64,000 bases of DNA from Enoplolaimus lenunculus (taxonomy: Eukaryota > Nematoda > Enoplea > Enoplida > Thoracostomopsidae), in NCBI GenBank assembly GCA_030248215.1, contig JASANG010000699.1, positions 1 to 64,000 on the forward strand, given 5' to 3'. The notes under the pieces were generated by a model. The model searched no databases. It was not told the origin of the DNA and was given only the letters and a program-made list of their open reading frames with translations. The position numbers and the translations under genes were made by a program. Shown one piece after another: positions 36,099 through 46,600 of this stretch (position 1 is its first letter; each line of letters starts with the position of its first letter).

Positions 36099-36328
36099 CA
36101 AATTATCAATATGTATTGTGTTGCTAAATCATTTCCAGGGTGTTTAAATTACTTAAACTCTGTTCACACGTGCAAGTTTTTGCAGCCCGAACTCGCAGCT
36201 ACAATTTGCACGAAATACATGCAGCTGCAAGTATATATATTTTCGAGAAAACATCATTTTTCTCGCGTAATGAAGGCTTCATATAGTCTAAATTTCTGCC
36301 TTGAAAACGCATTCAAAGCATACAATTT

Positions 36329-36740
36329 AGGGTACAAAGCGGAACTGGATTTTACCGGAATCGGAATCGGAACAGCAAATTTATACCGGAATTAAAATCG
36401 GATTCGGAAATAGAAATTTTGCGACTGTACGGATAATTTGTATTGACCAATATAATTTTGATTTAGGGTGGGTGTCTGTTGGCTGGTAACAATTTTCGAA
36501 AGATGATCTGTAAAACTAAACTACAATCAAGTATTGATAAGTTAACTCATCGAAAGCAATCTAATAGTTAAATAATACAGAATTTTTTTGCAACGTATCA
36601 CATCAAATAGGATTAAAATTAAAATTTCAAAATTCGATTCCGATTCCGATTGTGCAATCGGAATCGGAATCGGAACTCGTTTTAAATCGGAAGTTAAATA
36701 GGAATTCTAATTGGAATCGGAATTCCAATTTAACCCTGAT
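36329..36740. mobile_element. hAT-like MITE, TCGGAA family
   Basis: GGGTACAAAGCGGAACTGG at the start and GGAATTCCAATTTAACCCTG at the end. Repeats of CGGAATCGGAA lie inside both ends. The middle includes GGTGTCTGTTGGCTGG and GATAAGTTAACTCATCGAAA, shared with 23478-23890. Confidence 0.7.
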
Positions 36741-37352
36741 ACAATTCCTATTTAGTGCTTGTTAATGTAAAATTAGTCTTGTCACTATCGCCGTAAACTG
36801 CGAAATGTCAATCAAGTTTAATACAATTAATTAATTCAAGCTTTTTGAATAAATTGAAAACGTTTAAATTTATTCATGAAGCCCGCAGCAAAACATTTCC
36901 GATTGGCCAAATCAAACTGCAGGGGCAAGAAATTCAAGCGACTTGCAACTGCATTCACACTTGAATATTAACTTTAATAGGTATCATGGATACCAGTGCA
37001 TAATTTGCAGGTGCAAGAACTTCAAAGGTACATGCAGTGCAAAAAATGATGAGTGATTCGCCAGAGTCAAATTATTTTCGTTATTCTTATAATCTGAATA
37101 GTTTGCTGTTTGCGCAGAACAGCTTGCTTAGAGCAAGGTGTAAGTATTGCTCAAAGTATATCTTTTTCAAAGTCAGAAACAGGGTGCAACCGGAATTCCG
37201 GTTTCGGCATTTTTTCACCTTCCGGTTTCGGCATTTTTTCACCTTCCGGTTTCGCTAAATTTTTACCGGAATTAATAATTTCAGTTTTAAAATTGGTCAG
37301 TAGAAATTAAGATATTTTACAAAAAAATAACGATAACAATAAAATAGATTTT

Positions 37353-38269
37353 ATTGAGCGAAGCTCGCAGTTTCGGTAAGCGCTTTATGTTTTGTACTCT
37401 AGGGTTGAAAGGTGGTTGTCCGTTTGTCCGTCCGAAAAGATTCTTAGGAACGGCTCAACCGATTTTGATAAACTTTTTTGTTTGAATGCCAATTTTAATT
37501 TGAGAAATCTGAATATATTGCTTACAAACCTTTAAAACCGATAATTGAGTAGTTAGCTAATAGATAATTTGCATATTAGCATAATTTATAAGCGTAAATT
37601 AGGACTTTTTACAATATTTCGCTAATTATTAGGGTTAAAAACAATCTAATTTTAGCACTAAAAGGTTTTGGGTGCGAGGAAATGAACAAATTGTTTATAA
37701 ACCTCCAAAACAGATAATTGAATAGTTAGCTAATAGCTAATTTGCATATTAGCTAGATTGAAAAGACAAAATTAGGACTTTTAAAATTATTTCAATAATT
37801 ATTAGGGTTTACTGAAGATTTTTGGGTGCGAGGAATCTGAATAAATTGTTTACAAACGTGTAACACCGATAATTGGGTAGGTAACTAATAGATAATTTGC
37901 ATATAAGCATAATTGATAAGCCTAAATTAAGCGTTTTTGCAATATTTCACTAATTATTAGGGTTATAATTACAAGCAATCTAATTTCAGCAGCAAAGTGT
38001 TTTTGGTGCGGGGAATCTGAATAAATTGTCTACAAACCTTCAAAACCGATTGTCGAATAGTTAGCTAATAGCTAATTTGCATATGTGCTTAATTGATAAG
38101 CCGGCTTTTTAAATTATTTCTCAAATTATTAGGGTTAATGTAGGGTTTTTGAGTGCGAGGAATCTGACTAAATTGTTTACAAACCTCCAAAACTGATAAA
38201 TGAATAGTTAGCTAATAACTAATTTGCATATTAGCTTAACTGCTTACGTGTATTCGAGCTTCGCTCAAT
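37353..38269. mobile_element. Element with inverted GAGCGAAGCTCG ends and ~165-bp tandem core
   Basis: ATTGAGCGAAGCTCG (37353-37367) is mirrored by CGAGCTTCGCTCAAT (38255-38269). Between them lie about five units of 150-180 bp, each with TTAGCTAATAGCTAATTTGC, AATTATTAGGGTT and TTTGGGTGCGAGG-type blocks. AATTTGCATAT recurs near 37568, 37739, 37897, 38075 and 38222. After the left end comes a unique stretch containing TTCTTAGGAACGGCTCAACC, a motif I recall from dispersed elements in other invertebrates. Confidence 0.75.
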
Positions 38270-38398
38270 ACATGTAGTCCCACTACGATTCGTTAGTATA
38301 GTATGCAAAACTTAACATTCGCCTAAAATAAACCATCGAAGGTAGATTTCGCTTCCGTGGATTATGAAAATAAAAAATACAACAGATGAAGTGAGTAC

Positions 38399-38794
38399 CA
38401 GGGTGCAACCGGAATTACAATTTACCGGAACCGGAACCGGAATTTGAAAATTTTACCGGAACCGGAACCGGAAAATGAAAAATGCATTTCACCAAAAATT
38501 TCATTTTAATCTTATTTTTTGCTCTATTATTTGTGAAATAACCTTAGTCGAACATAGGTTTTATTTTATTTGTTGTATTTTAGATTTTCATCATCGACTG
38601 AAGTGAAATCCACCATCAATGGCTTATATTCGGAGTACAAGTGGCTTTCAAAAGAGATTCTTAAAAATTAACAAAGTTAAGAAAACGGCCAAATTATAAT
38701 ACCGGAATTTTTAAATCCGGTAAAAATTTACCGGAACCGGAACCGGAAGGTGAAAAAATGCCGGAACCGGAACCGGAATTCCGGTTGCACCCTG
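38399..38794. mobile_element. CCGGAA-family MITE, perfect 8-bp target duplication
   Basis: Full-length copy of the 29955 family. GTGAGTAC stands on both sides. It is inserted into another, reversed member of the same family, whose sequence continues on either side. Confidence 0.9.
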
Positions 38795-38955
38795 GTGAGT
38801 ACCTATCTCCAACTAGGGTTATTTCACCATGAATGTTGCAAAAAGAAAATTAACGCTCAATGGCGGATGCCGCAAAGGGCAGATTTATCCATGATGTATA
38901 GTTTTGCACAAATCTTGCTTATTGTTGTGTATAATTGTATATTATATATTATAAT

Positions 38956-39340
38956 CAGGGTGCAACCGGAATTACAATTTACCGGAACCGGAATTTGAAA
39001 ATTTTACCGGAACCGGAAAATGAAAAATGCATTTCACCAAAAATTTCATTTTAATCTTATTTTTTGCTCTATTATTTGTGAAATAACCTTAGTCGAACAT
39101 AGATATTTATTTTATTTGTTGTATTTTAGATTTTCATCATCGACTGAAGTGAAATCCACCATCAATGGCTTATATTCGGAGTACAAGTGGCTTTCAAAAG
39201 AGATTCTTAAAAATTAGCAAAGTTAATAAAACGGCCAAATTATAATACCGGAATTTTTAAATCCGGTAAAAATTTACCGGAACCGGAACCGGAAGGTGAA
39301 AAAATGCCGGAACCGGAACCGGAATTCCGGTTGCACCCTG
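38956..39340. mobile_element. CCGGAA-family MITE, perfect 8-bp target duplication
   Basis: Full-length copy flanked on both sides by ATTATAAT. It is almost identical to 29955-30339 and 38399-38794, including the internal 65-codon ORF (39020-39217), which points to recent activity. Confidence 0.9.
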
Positions 39341-39354
39341 ATTATAATATGTAT

Positions 39355-39574
39355 CAGGGTGCAGAGGGGAACTGGATTGTACCGGAATCGCAACAGCAAA
39401 TTTATACCGGAATCGGAACTACAAATTTTTTGTGACTATTCAGATAATTTGTATTAATAAATATAATATTGATTTAGGATAAGTTTCAAAAACGTCGTAT
39501 GCACAGATTGAATTGGAATCGTAACTGGTTTTGAGTTGGAGTTGTGATCGCGATCGGAATTCCGGTTGCACCCT
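39355..39574. mobile_element. Short hAT-like MITE, TCGGAA family
   Basis: It starts CAGGGTGCAGAGGGGAACTG and ends GGAATTCCGGTTGCACCCTA. The middle is a deleted version of the 36329 copy (GTGACTATTCAGATAATTTG). Confidence 0.7.
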
Positions 39575-40204
39575 AATTTGGTGCGGCGTTTTTTTAGTTT
39601 CGGGGGGCTTTCTAGTAGTCCGTTCATCTTGTGTTACGTTAAACGTGAAAAACATTGCTTTGTTTCACCTGCTCGATTTTAGCTAAATCGAAATTCCGGT
39701 TTCGGTAAATTTTTACCGGAATTAAAAATTCCGGTATTAAAATTTGGTTGTTCAACACAATGGCTAAAAATAGTCGAGTTTGTTTTTGCCAACAAATTTC
39801 AATACTGGTTTATAGTGAAAGTCTAGATCTGTTTATTTTAATGTTCTGGTGAAACCAACTATACCTGTTAAGTGTATAAGTTTATTCAATATTTTACGGC
39901 TGAGTTTGGTTGTTTATATCTGGGTTTTTGTTACGGTCGGTCGTAAGGCTTATTTGCTCATAACCCACGGTTTTATTTTTGATACTGTATGGTAACGTGT
40001 GCTAAATCTAACAGTGTATAGTAAATTTTCATTTGGTATGTCGGATCTGGGTTTTAGCAACTACTGCAGATAGTATGCTGTATGTAAAAAGGTAGTCAAG
40101 TTAGGTATAGTCATGGCTTTAATCCCTTAACTCAAAGAACTGACTGAATTTGTTTTCAACAAGTGCCCAGAATGGTGCCATTATAGTATTCCGAATTAAC
40201 AGGT

Positions 40205-40402
40205 ATGGCTGATAGATATATTGTTTATTTAACTGCTGGCTTACGTAAAGGGCTAAAGTTTCAAATGAAACGTTGGCGAAAAGCGTTTAAGTTTATCAGA
40301 AATCAAAACGAACAGGTTTTAGGAACAACAGAATTGGCCGGGGCCGAAACCTATGTCTCCAGGATCAACGAATATTTTCTAAGATTGTATTCGTTTTGTT
40401 AA
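40205..40402 (+). CDS. Possible coding exon, unidentified
   Basis: A 65-codon ORF beginning ATGGCTGAT, with a basic stretch (KGLKFQMKRWRKAFKF) followed by VLGTTELAGAETYV. It lacks the repeat character of its neighbours, which is why it is listed. The GTxELxGxxxY pattern faintly recalls the GTDxxGNxYY motif of NDUFAF2/NDUFA12-type complex I factors, but one short motif is not enough and no partner exon was found. It could equally be chance. It ends 40 bases before a CTCCGG-family MITE. Confidence 0.2.
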   Translation: MADRYIVYLTAGLRKGLKFQMKRWRKAFKFIRNQNEQVLGTTELAGAETYVSRINEYFLRLYSFC

Positions 40403-40442
40403 AATACCCGCTTGTTGCTAGGCAAACATGAAGTATGTACAG

Positions 40443-40773
40443 CAGGGTGCAATCGGAGCTCTGCATCTGGTCCGACAGAAAATCGGCATCCAGTCCCGTA
40501 GAATTTTTGCCGGAGGTTCGGACACTTTCGGCAGTAGAATTTTGCCAAATTTATCTGTTTAGAGCGTTTCGTTTTACTTTTCGCACAATTTTCAGGAATG
40601 GATTACCGAAATTTCTCAGAAAATTAGCTTAAAACCAAACAACATATTGCAGATATTGGCTAAAATTAACTAATTGACCATAATCTTTACTATACCTAAT
40701 TTTGTTTTACGTTCGGCTCCGGCAAGTTTCGTTGACCTCCGGCTCCGGTGTTTTTACCTCCGGTTGCGCCCTG
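40443..40773. mobile_element. hAT-like MITE, CTCCGG family (defines the ends)
   Basis: It starts CAGGGTGCAATCGGAGCTC and ends CTCCGGTTGCGCCCTG. GGCTCCGG repeats lie inside the right end, and the middle TTAGAGCGTTTCGTTTTACT and TTTTCAGGAATGGATTACCG are shared with 20822 and 22040. No clear target duplication. Confidence 0.75.
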
Positions 40774-41013
40774 ATATATAGGTTTTATCATATTTCTGCG
40801 TGATCTATTAAACATCAGTTTCTTATTCAATTCCGAGACGCATCGTGTCATGTAAATACTATATTTATACAGTGAACTTTTCACTACAGAAAATCACGCC
40901 TACTAATTATACACCGGATCACTTTTTATAGGAAAAATCAGACCACACTAATCTGCTGATTTTAAGTCATGTTTTACCAAAGTGACTTCTGTTCGCTTCG
41001 ACTGCACGACGTT

Positions 41014-41390
41014 CTGTATTGACCCGAATATGAGGGGGGACTGATATTTATTTGGCCTCTGCAGACGATACCCCCTTGTTATTCGGTTACGGACTGTTAT
41101 TTATTTTTAACCCACGCTCCGCCGCCCTTCGTTACTGATATATCCGGTACTGCAACTATCCGTTGAATTAAACGTATATTTGTCTCAAAATTTAAGTACG
41201 CTTTAAAGTTTCGAACTCAAATTATTTGGTCCTGGAGTAATTTATGTGTTACACTTACGGTTAATTGACATTTATGGAGTCTAATTACGGTTTAGGGACT
41301 CTATCCGCTTACGGACTCTAATTAGAGATACGGACTCCTAATGATTCGGACCCAAAATGGGAGCCATCCCTCTTATTCGGGTCAATACAG
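41014..41390. mobile_element. MITE with CTGTATTGACCCGAATA ends
   Basis: It starts CTGTATTGACCCGAATATG and ends CTTATTCGGGTCAATACAG, an inverted pair. The body, with GGACTGTTATTTATTTTTAA and CCACGCTCCGCC, is shared with 55882-56325. Ends of this type with a TA target would fit the Tc1/mariner-pogo group. Confidence 0.75.
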
Positions 41391-41477
41391 TACCCAAGAT
41401 GCCCACGGTTGTATCAATCCTTTAAAATTTCAATCTGCTGTTGCAAGCCGCGTAGATTTCGACGATTTTTTTACAGT

Positions 41478-41872
41478 CAGGGGCACCCGAATTCCGGTTC
41501 CGGTAGGGAAATCAGGTATTTTTCACTATCCGGTAAAAAATCTGGTATTTTTCACCCGAATTTTCCGGTATTTTCGTATTGAAAATTTTTCTCATACGAA
41601 AATTTAACAAAAATTGACATATTCTAACTTATTGTTCTAAAATTGTCTGAGCGTGTTTTGCCGAAATTTTAAATTTGTGTCATACTTTATAACTGATCAT
41701 ACATTTTAAACTACTGCATTTGTTCCAGGACTTTGGTACCGATGTGTGTATACCGTTAAAGCGATAAAATAGCGTTAAAAATGATTTTTTTCGGTAACAA
41801 GAATTTTTGTTTTCCGGATCCGGCATTTTTTAACTTTCCGGTTCCGGTATTTTATAATTCCGGTTGCATCCT
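41478..41872. mobile_element. hAT-like MITE with TCCGGTA repeats
   Basis: It starts CAGGGGCACCCGAATTCCGG and ends ATTCCGGTTGCATCCTG. TCCGGTATTTTTCAC-type repeats lie inside both ends. The middle is AT-rich and unlike the CCGGAA family, so it is a separate family with similar ends. Confidence 0.65.
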
Positions 41873-42779
41873 GTTTATAGACTGCTAAATGTTCATCTAT
41901 GTCCAAGTGAAATCGTTTGGAGCGCATGCAAACTAGTGTAGCTAATTTTTCTATTGTCATAATCTTCGATTAACATACTTATTTCTTTAAATCGTCGTAA
42001 TCTATGTAGCACCCATCTTTATATAAGATACTTAGGCCACAGCCAAACCGGAGCAAGTGTTAGTACTCAGTCTACCTGTGCCTTCCGTGCAAACAACAAA
42101 AACGTATAAAACCAGAAACACAGCCCCTTTGGACATGGGGAACTGAGTGTTGATACAGAGCTTTTATTATCAGCAAACAAAACATACGGTTTAATACAAT
42201 GACCGCGCCCCGACACTTAGAGCTCGCAAGCTGAATCGGTTCTTCGGAACTGGTAGGCTTTGACCTCAAAGAAATCACATTTTCATTGTCAAAACAAGTC
42301 CCAGATTTGTATATCGAATCTGGATTGCGTGTGCTTACACCAAGTTCAACTCTTCTTCAAATCATGAATTCATATGGCCTGATTTTTTCCGGCGAAAATC
42401 AGACGGGAGTCTGATTGTTTCTGGCGAAAATTAGACGGGGGTCTGATTTTTCCTGCAACACCGGTGACTACATTGCCACCTTCACTAAAGTGCCGCTAGG
42501 ATTCGCCCGTACTGACTTGCATAACAAGCACGCGCCTAGCCAGATTGGATAACAATGGAAATCGCACCACCATTTCACGCCAGTAAACTAACAAATTTCT
42601 TGAAGATGCAGAAACATCGCAGTTGAAGAGTCTAGATAACTAACAAGCTGGCTTGGTACAGTGAACTAAGCAGTGTTTTGTGATTTGAGGATTAAAATCA
42701 GGGGCCTATATCCACTGAGATGACGGGAAGATATGTCCCTTCAAAAAGTTTCTGAAGAAACGATTTAAAGCTTAGGATC

Positions 42780-43440
42780 AGGGGCTTATGCAATGATTAG
42801 GTGCAGAACGTTTTGCTGCGGAAATTCAATAGAGTAGCTTAATCTTTAGACTAATTTTTTGCAAAGGCTTAGGTATAAGCTCATTACTTACTCTAACGCT
42901 TAGGAATATGCTTATACTACTGTTACGGCCCTGTTCTGTACATTTGACAGATGAAACATAGGGAAAAGCTTAGGCTTAGGCAACCATTATGGTATGCTTT
43001 AGTCTTTAGAGCCGTATACAAGAGCCGAAGTCAATGACGTAGCCAGGGGGTTTCAGCTGTCAAGCCCCACTTGGAATTTTCGTGCAGGGTTTTAGGCTAG
43101 GTTTCTGTTTTGAACGCAAAAACTTCACTTCGAAATTTTAGTAAAACATAGCCCCTTTCCAAAATCCTTGCTACGTCATAACCGCGTTAGAAGTTAATGT
43201 TAAAAAATACGTATCTAAATTTTAATACAATATCAAACCAACGGTCCATGTATAGAACAGGGTCGGAACAGTAGTATAAGCATATTCCTAAGCCTAAGCG
43301 TAAGGATGAGCATATGCCTAAGCCTAACCTAAGCCTAAACCTAGCCAAAAATTCAGTCTAAAGCTTAAACTGAATCTATTACAGCCCCTCCGGAAAACGA
43401 TCTGGCCCTGTTCTATACATGGGGCCCACCAGCTCATGCG
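42780..43440. mobile_element. Inverted element with CCTAAGCCTAAGC arms
   Basis: The left arm (about 42860-42980: TTAGGAATATGCTTATACTA, CTGTTACGGCCCTGTTCTGT) is the reverse complement of the right arm (about 43250-43310: AGAACAGGGTCGGAACAG, TAGTATAAGCATATTCCTAA). The right arm continues into CCTAAGCCTAACCTAAGCC. A second element (43035-43182) lies between the arms. A relative is at 61907-62075. Confidence 0.65.
43035..43182. mobile_element. MITE with TGACGTAGC ends nested in the CCTAAGC element
   Basis: ATGACGTAGCCAGGGGG at the left is mirrored by CCTTGCTACGTCAT at the right. CAAGCCCC and GCCCCTTTCC lie inside. About 150 bp. Confidence 0.65.
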
Positions 43441-43697
43441 ACAAAAGAGGTCGGTCACGCACTCCTCCGATTTATTTAAAGTTCCTGGTCCGCTTAGGCT
43501 CGCGGGTTTAACATTTGCATCCGGTGCGGTTCCAACTGTTCTCTGATGTTGCTGAACGTTAGTTTTAATTTATACAATATCAACTTACTAACTGAACTTA
43601 GTATCGTATTGTTGTGCTTGTAATTACACATTTCCATTGGTTGTAATGTCAGACCTGCTTTAATGTGTACAAAGTCAGTTATCGCTAAACATTCATA

Positions 43698-46600
43698 ATG
43701 ATTGCTTCGAAGTTTTGCAATGCAACCATTACCTTTAACTCGTTGACTCGGTTGTCTACTTCGAGGTTTGTCAATTCAACGATGGTCAACAATGACTCTG
43801 ACTCTTTTGGAACAGGAGGAATGTTTGCTGGTAAAGATGTTTGGAAAAGTGTTCAGTTAATAGTAGAATGCAAACTGTAACGGAAATGCTTGTTTTTGTA
43901 TGGTTAGCGTTGACATGTAAAAACTTAGATGAAATCGGAGGAGAAAAATACTGGAGCCGGAGGTCAACTGTGTTATTTTGTAAGAGCAGGAGCCGATTCA
44001 GGACAGTGAGCCAAAATCTGATTATACAAATGCTGTTTAATTTAGTTGTTTGAATTGCAATCGCCAAAATGTTTCCAAAACTCTATTTTCAAGTTTCTTT
44101 TTTGCGAAATCTCGGCAAATAAAAGTTCCAGAATTGCCTATCAGTCACTCTTGTATTACCGGCCGGAACGTCAGATTAAAATTCTACCAGAGCCGAAGGT
44201 CGACTCCATGCGATCATCAATTTGTTTATTGAAGTCATATTGCAATGAGGCGCTAGTGCATAGTCGCCGGTTGTTAATGTTTTAACAAATATTAAACTTA
44301 TAGTTTATTGGTAGGTAAAACTATTCTTTGCACGTTGCAGATAGTGGACCGAAGGTGAAACGCAAATCACACGCTCAAAATACTGCGGTGAAACAAAAAC
44401 AGATGACAAGCAAACGTGTTACAATTCCAAAAAAACTAACAAGGCCTAACACAAACTTGATGCCTGATCCGACGGATGTTTTTGGAAGTCTGGATCCCAA
44501 GATAAATTGTGAACAGGTAAACGCGAACCGCCGTCTCTTCGTATCCACGTTATATATCTTGTCTGCACCTTTTGATAGGGTTTTTTGTAAAAATTTGTTG
44601 GACTGCTTCTGAATTTCTTACGGCTGCTGAAGTAGCCGAAACGTGTTCTTCAAAAATTATGCCAAAATTGTGCGGCCTGTTATTGATTTTGTTGCATAAT
44701 TTTTGGACCTAATGGCCAGTCCGTATTACTTTTAGAGATTGACTCCGCAGAACAAAACTTTTTATCGATTAAATTCAGGCTGTTTACACTAATGAATTAT
44801 GTAAAATACATTTTTTGATTTTTGTTTTATTCAATAGCAAACGATGTTTTGAAGTTACGTTTTAATAATTATATTTTATGTCCAAAACATTGTGCAAAAT
44901 GATCCGATTTTTAAAATTTTAAAATTTTCGCATTCTCAGAACCTCTCCTAATCGTTCTGGTTAGTAGAAGCCATAACATTTACAAACAGCAGCCAATGTT
45001 TTAGAAAATGATTGTGAGTGGATGTTCGAAGCAATGAAGTTGCGGATATCTCTGCTGTCGTATATTTATAAAAGCAGTATCTCCATGAAAGTAACATTTC
45101 AGTCAATTTTCAAATTAGAGTCTTGAAATTTTACACGAGGAAGGCTTAGACTGGCTTTGGAACAAACTCGTTCTGCATACATGCGTATGCCAGAATCCTC
45201 AGATTACATATGTTGCGCATGAGTGCAACTGCTGCGGTTACCATGCAGTTGCTATTCTAGAATTATAACAGCATGGCGATGAAACGGCAGGAACAGTCCT
45301 CTAAGGCTTCAAGACAATCTTTGAAAAATATGGACGATGTCCAATATTTTGGTTAGTAGTATCACGTTATTTTAATTACGACACTTATACTTTAATAATT
45401 CTCATATATTTCTTACTTTTGTGATACGAGCTAACTTTAACTTTAACTAAAAAGTTTTGTGCAGGTGATAATACGGTTTCACTTCGGAGTAGTCACAAAA
45501 TATGTACTTTTGCAGATTTTGTTTCTTTGTTTAAAGACAGGACCGTATTCTTTGCATTTCAGACAGCGATGAAGCAGATATCGGAACACATTTTATACCA
45601 TTTATTAAAAAGCACGAACCTCAGTGGTATTCAGCAAAATGCGAAGATCTGGGAAGAGCCGGAAAGGTTTGATCTACAATTGATGTAATTTTTTAGTATC
45701 CTCAAAAACTTTTAATACGGGGTAACGATGATATTTTATGATATTACTTGGTTTTTTAGCGTATTCTCAGCTGTCAGCCAATAGTAAATTAGCTTTCTGA
45801 ACCAATTGTATACATTGTCTTCATACTAAGTATTTACATTTGTTTCAGATTGCCGAATGTGTTGCAATGTTAGAGGTTCGAATGTTAAAAGAAGACAAAG
45901 TTTGCCCTACTCACGCAAACTTCCAAGTCGTTTTAAAATATTTGGGGCGCGGTGGTTATGTGAAGAAAGCTTTTGAACTCCATGAAATGGTACGAGATTT
46001 CTGCGGTAAATATTATAGCTTGTATCTTATTTGGACTTGCCGGATCCTTTGTTGAGTCAATCTTTAAGGTTTAGCCCTCGGTAATGTGATTTATTGGACC
46101 TTCGTTTTACTTAAGAGAGGGAGTCAAATTATTTCCTTCACAAAATACAAAATATTCATGTCATTGCGTATCTGTACGCATTAATTTCTTTCATTGCAAT
46201 TCGAATATGGGATATAGTGTTTGCTATATTATGTACGTAGCGATACTAATAATACGCACATTTCGTATATTGGGTTCGTATCTAAAAAATTGCTTTACTG
46301 GCCCCATTTCGTATTCCTTACAATAATTGTTGGAAAAGGCAGTAATGAAAACACTGACTTTTTCTCAAAATTTAACGGGTTACTCTGTAATTCATTTAGA
46401 AACCATAATATCGCTCAAGTATGTTCACTACGGACATAATTAGGTGCAATTGCGATCGCGACCCAAACGCGTTTCGACTCGCGATCTTTCGCAACTCCAA
46501 TATTTACGTGGACGCAAAAACGGGTTGCGGTTGCGGTTAAAATTGCGGTTATAAACACAGCTAAAATTGCCGTTACATACGCGGTAATAATTGGAGTTAC

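Larger units (their letters stand above)
37180..39750. mobile_element. Nest of CCGGAA-family and other elements
   Basis: A reversed CCGGAA-type element begins at 37180 (CAGGGTGCAACCGGAATTCC). Its internal sequence resumes at about 38330-38398 (GGATTATGAAAATAAAAAAT, then ACAACAGATGAA) and again after 38803 (CTATCTCC..GGGTTATTTCAC). A minisatellite-bearing element (37353-38269) and a full CCGGAA element (38399-38794) interrupt it. A further CCGGAA element (38956-39340) and a TCGGAA element (39355-39574) follow. A reversed CCGGAA-end fragment lies at 39683-39750. Confidence 0.65.

Noticed and set aside
37500-38240. Regularly spaced repeats that could suggest a CRISPR array
   Set aside because: Units are 150-180 bp, diverged over their whole length and lie within a transposon in an animal genome; there are no short identical repeats with unique spacers.
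43280-43350. TTAGGC-like (GCCTAA) telomere-type repeats
   Set aside because: The units are irregular, lie in the arms of an inverted element with copies elsewhere (61907-62075), and do not form a tandem telomeric run.
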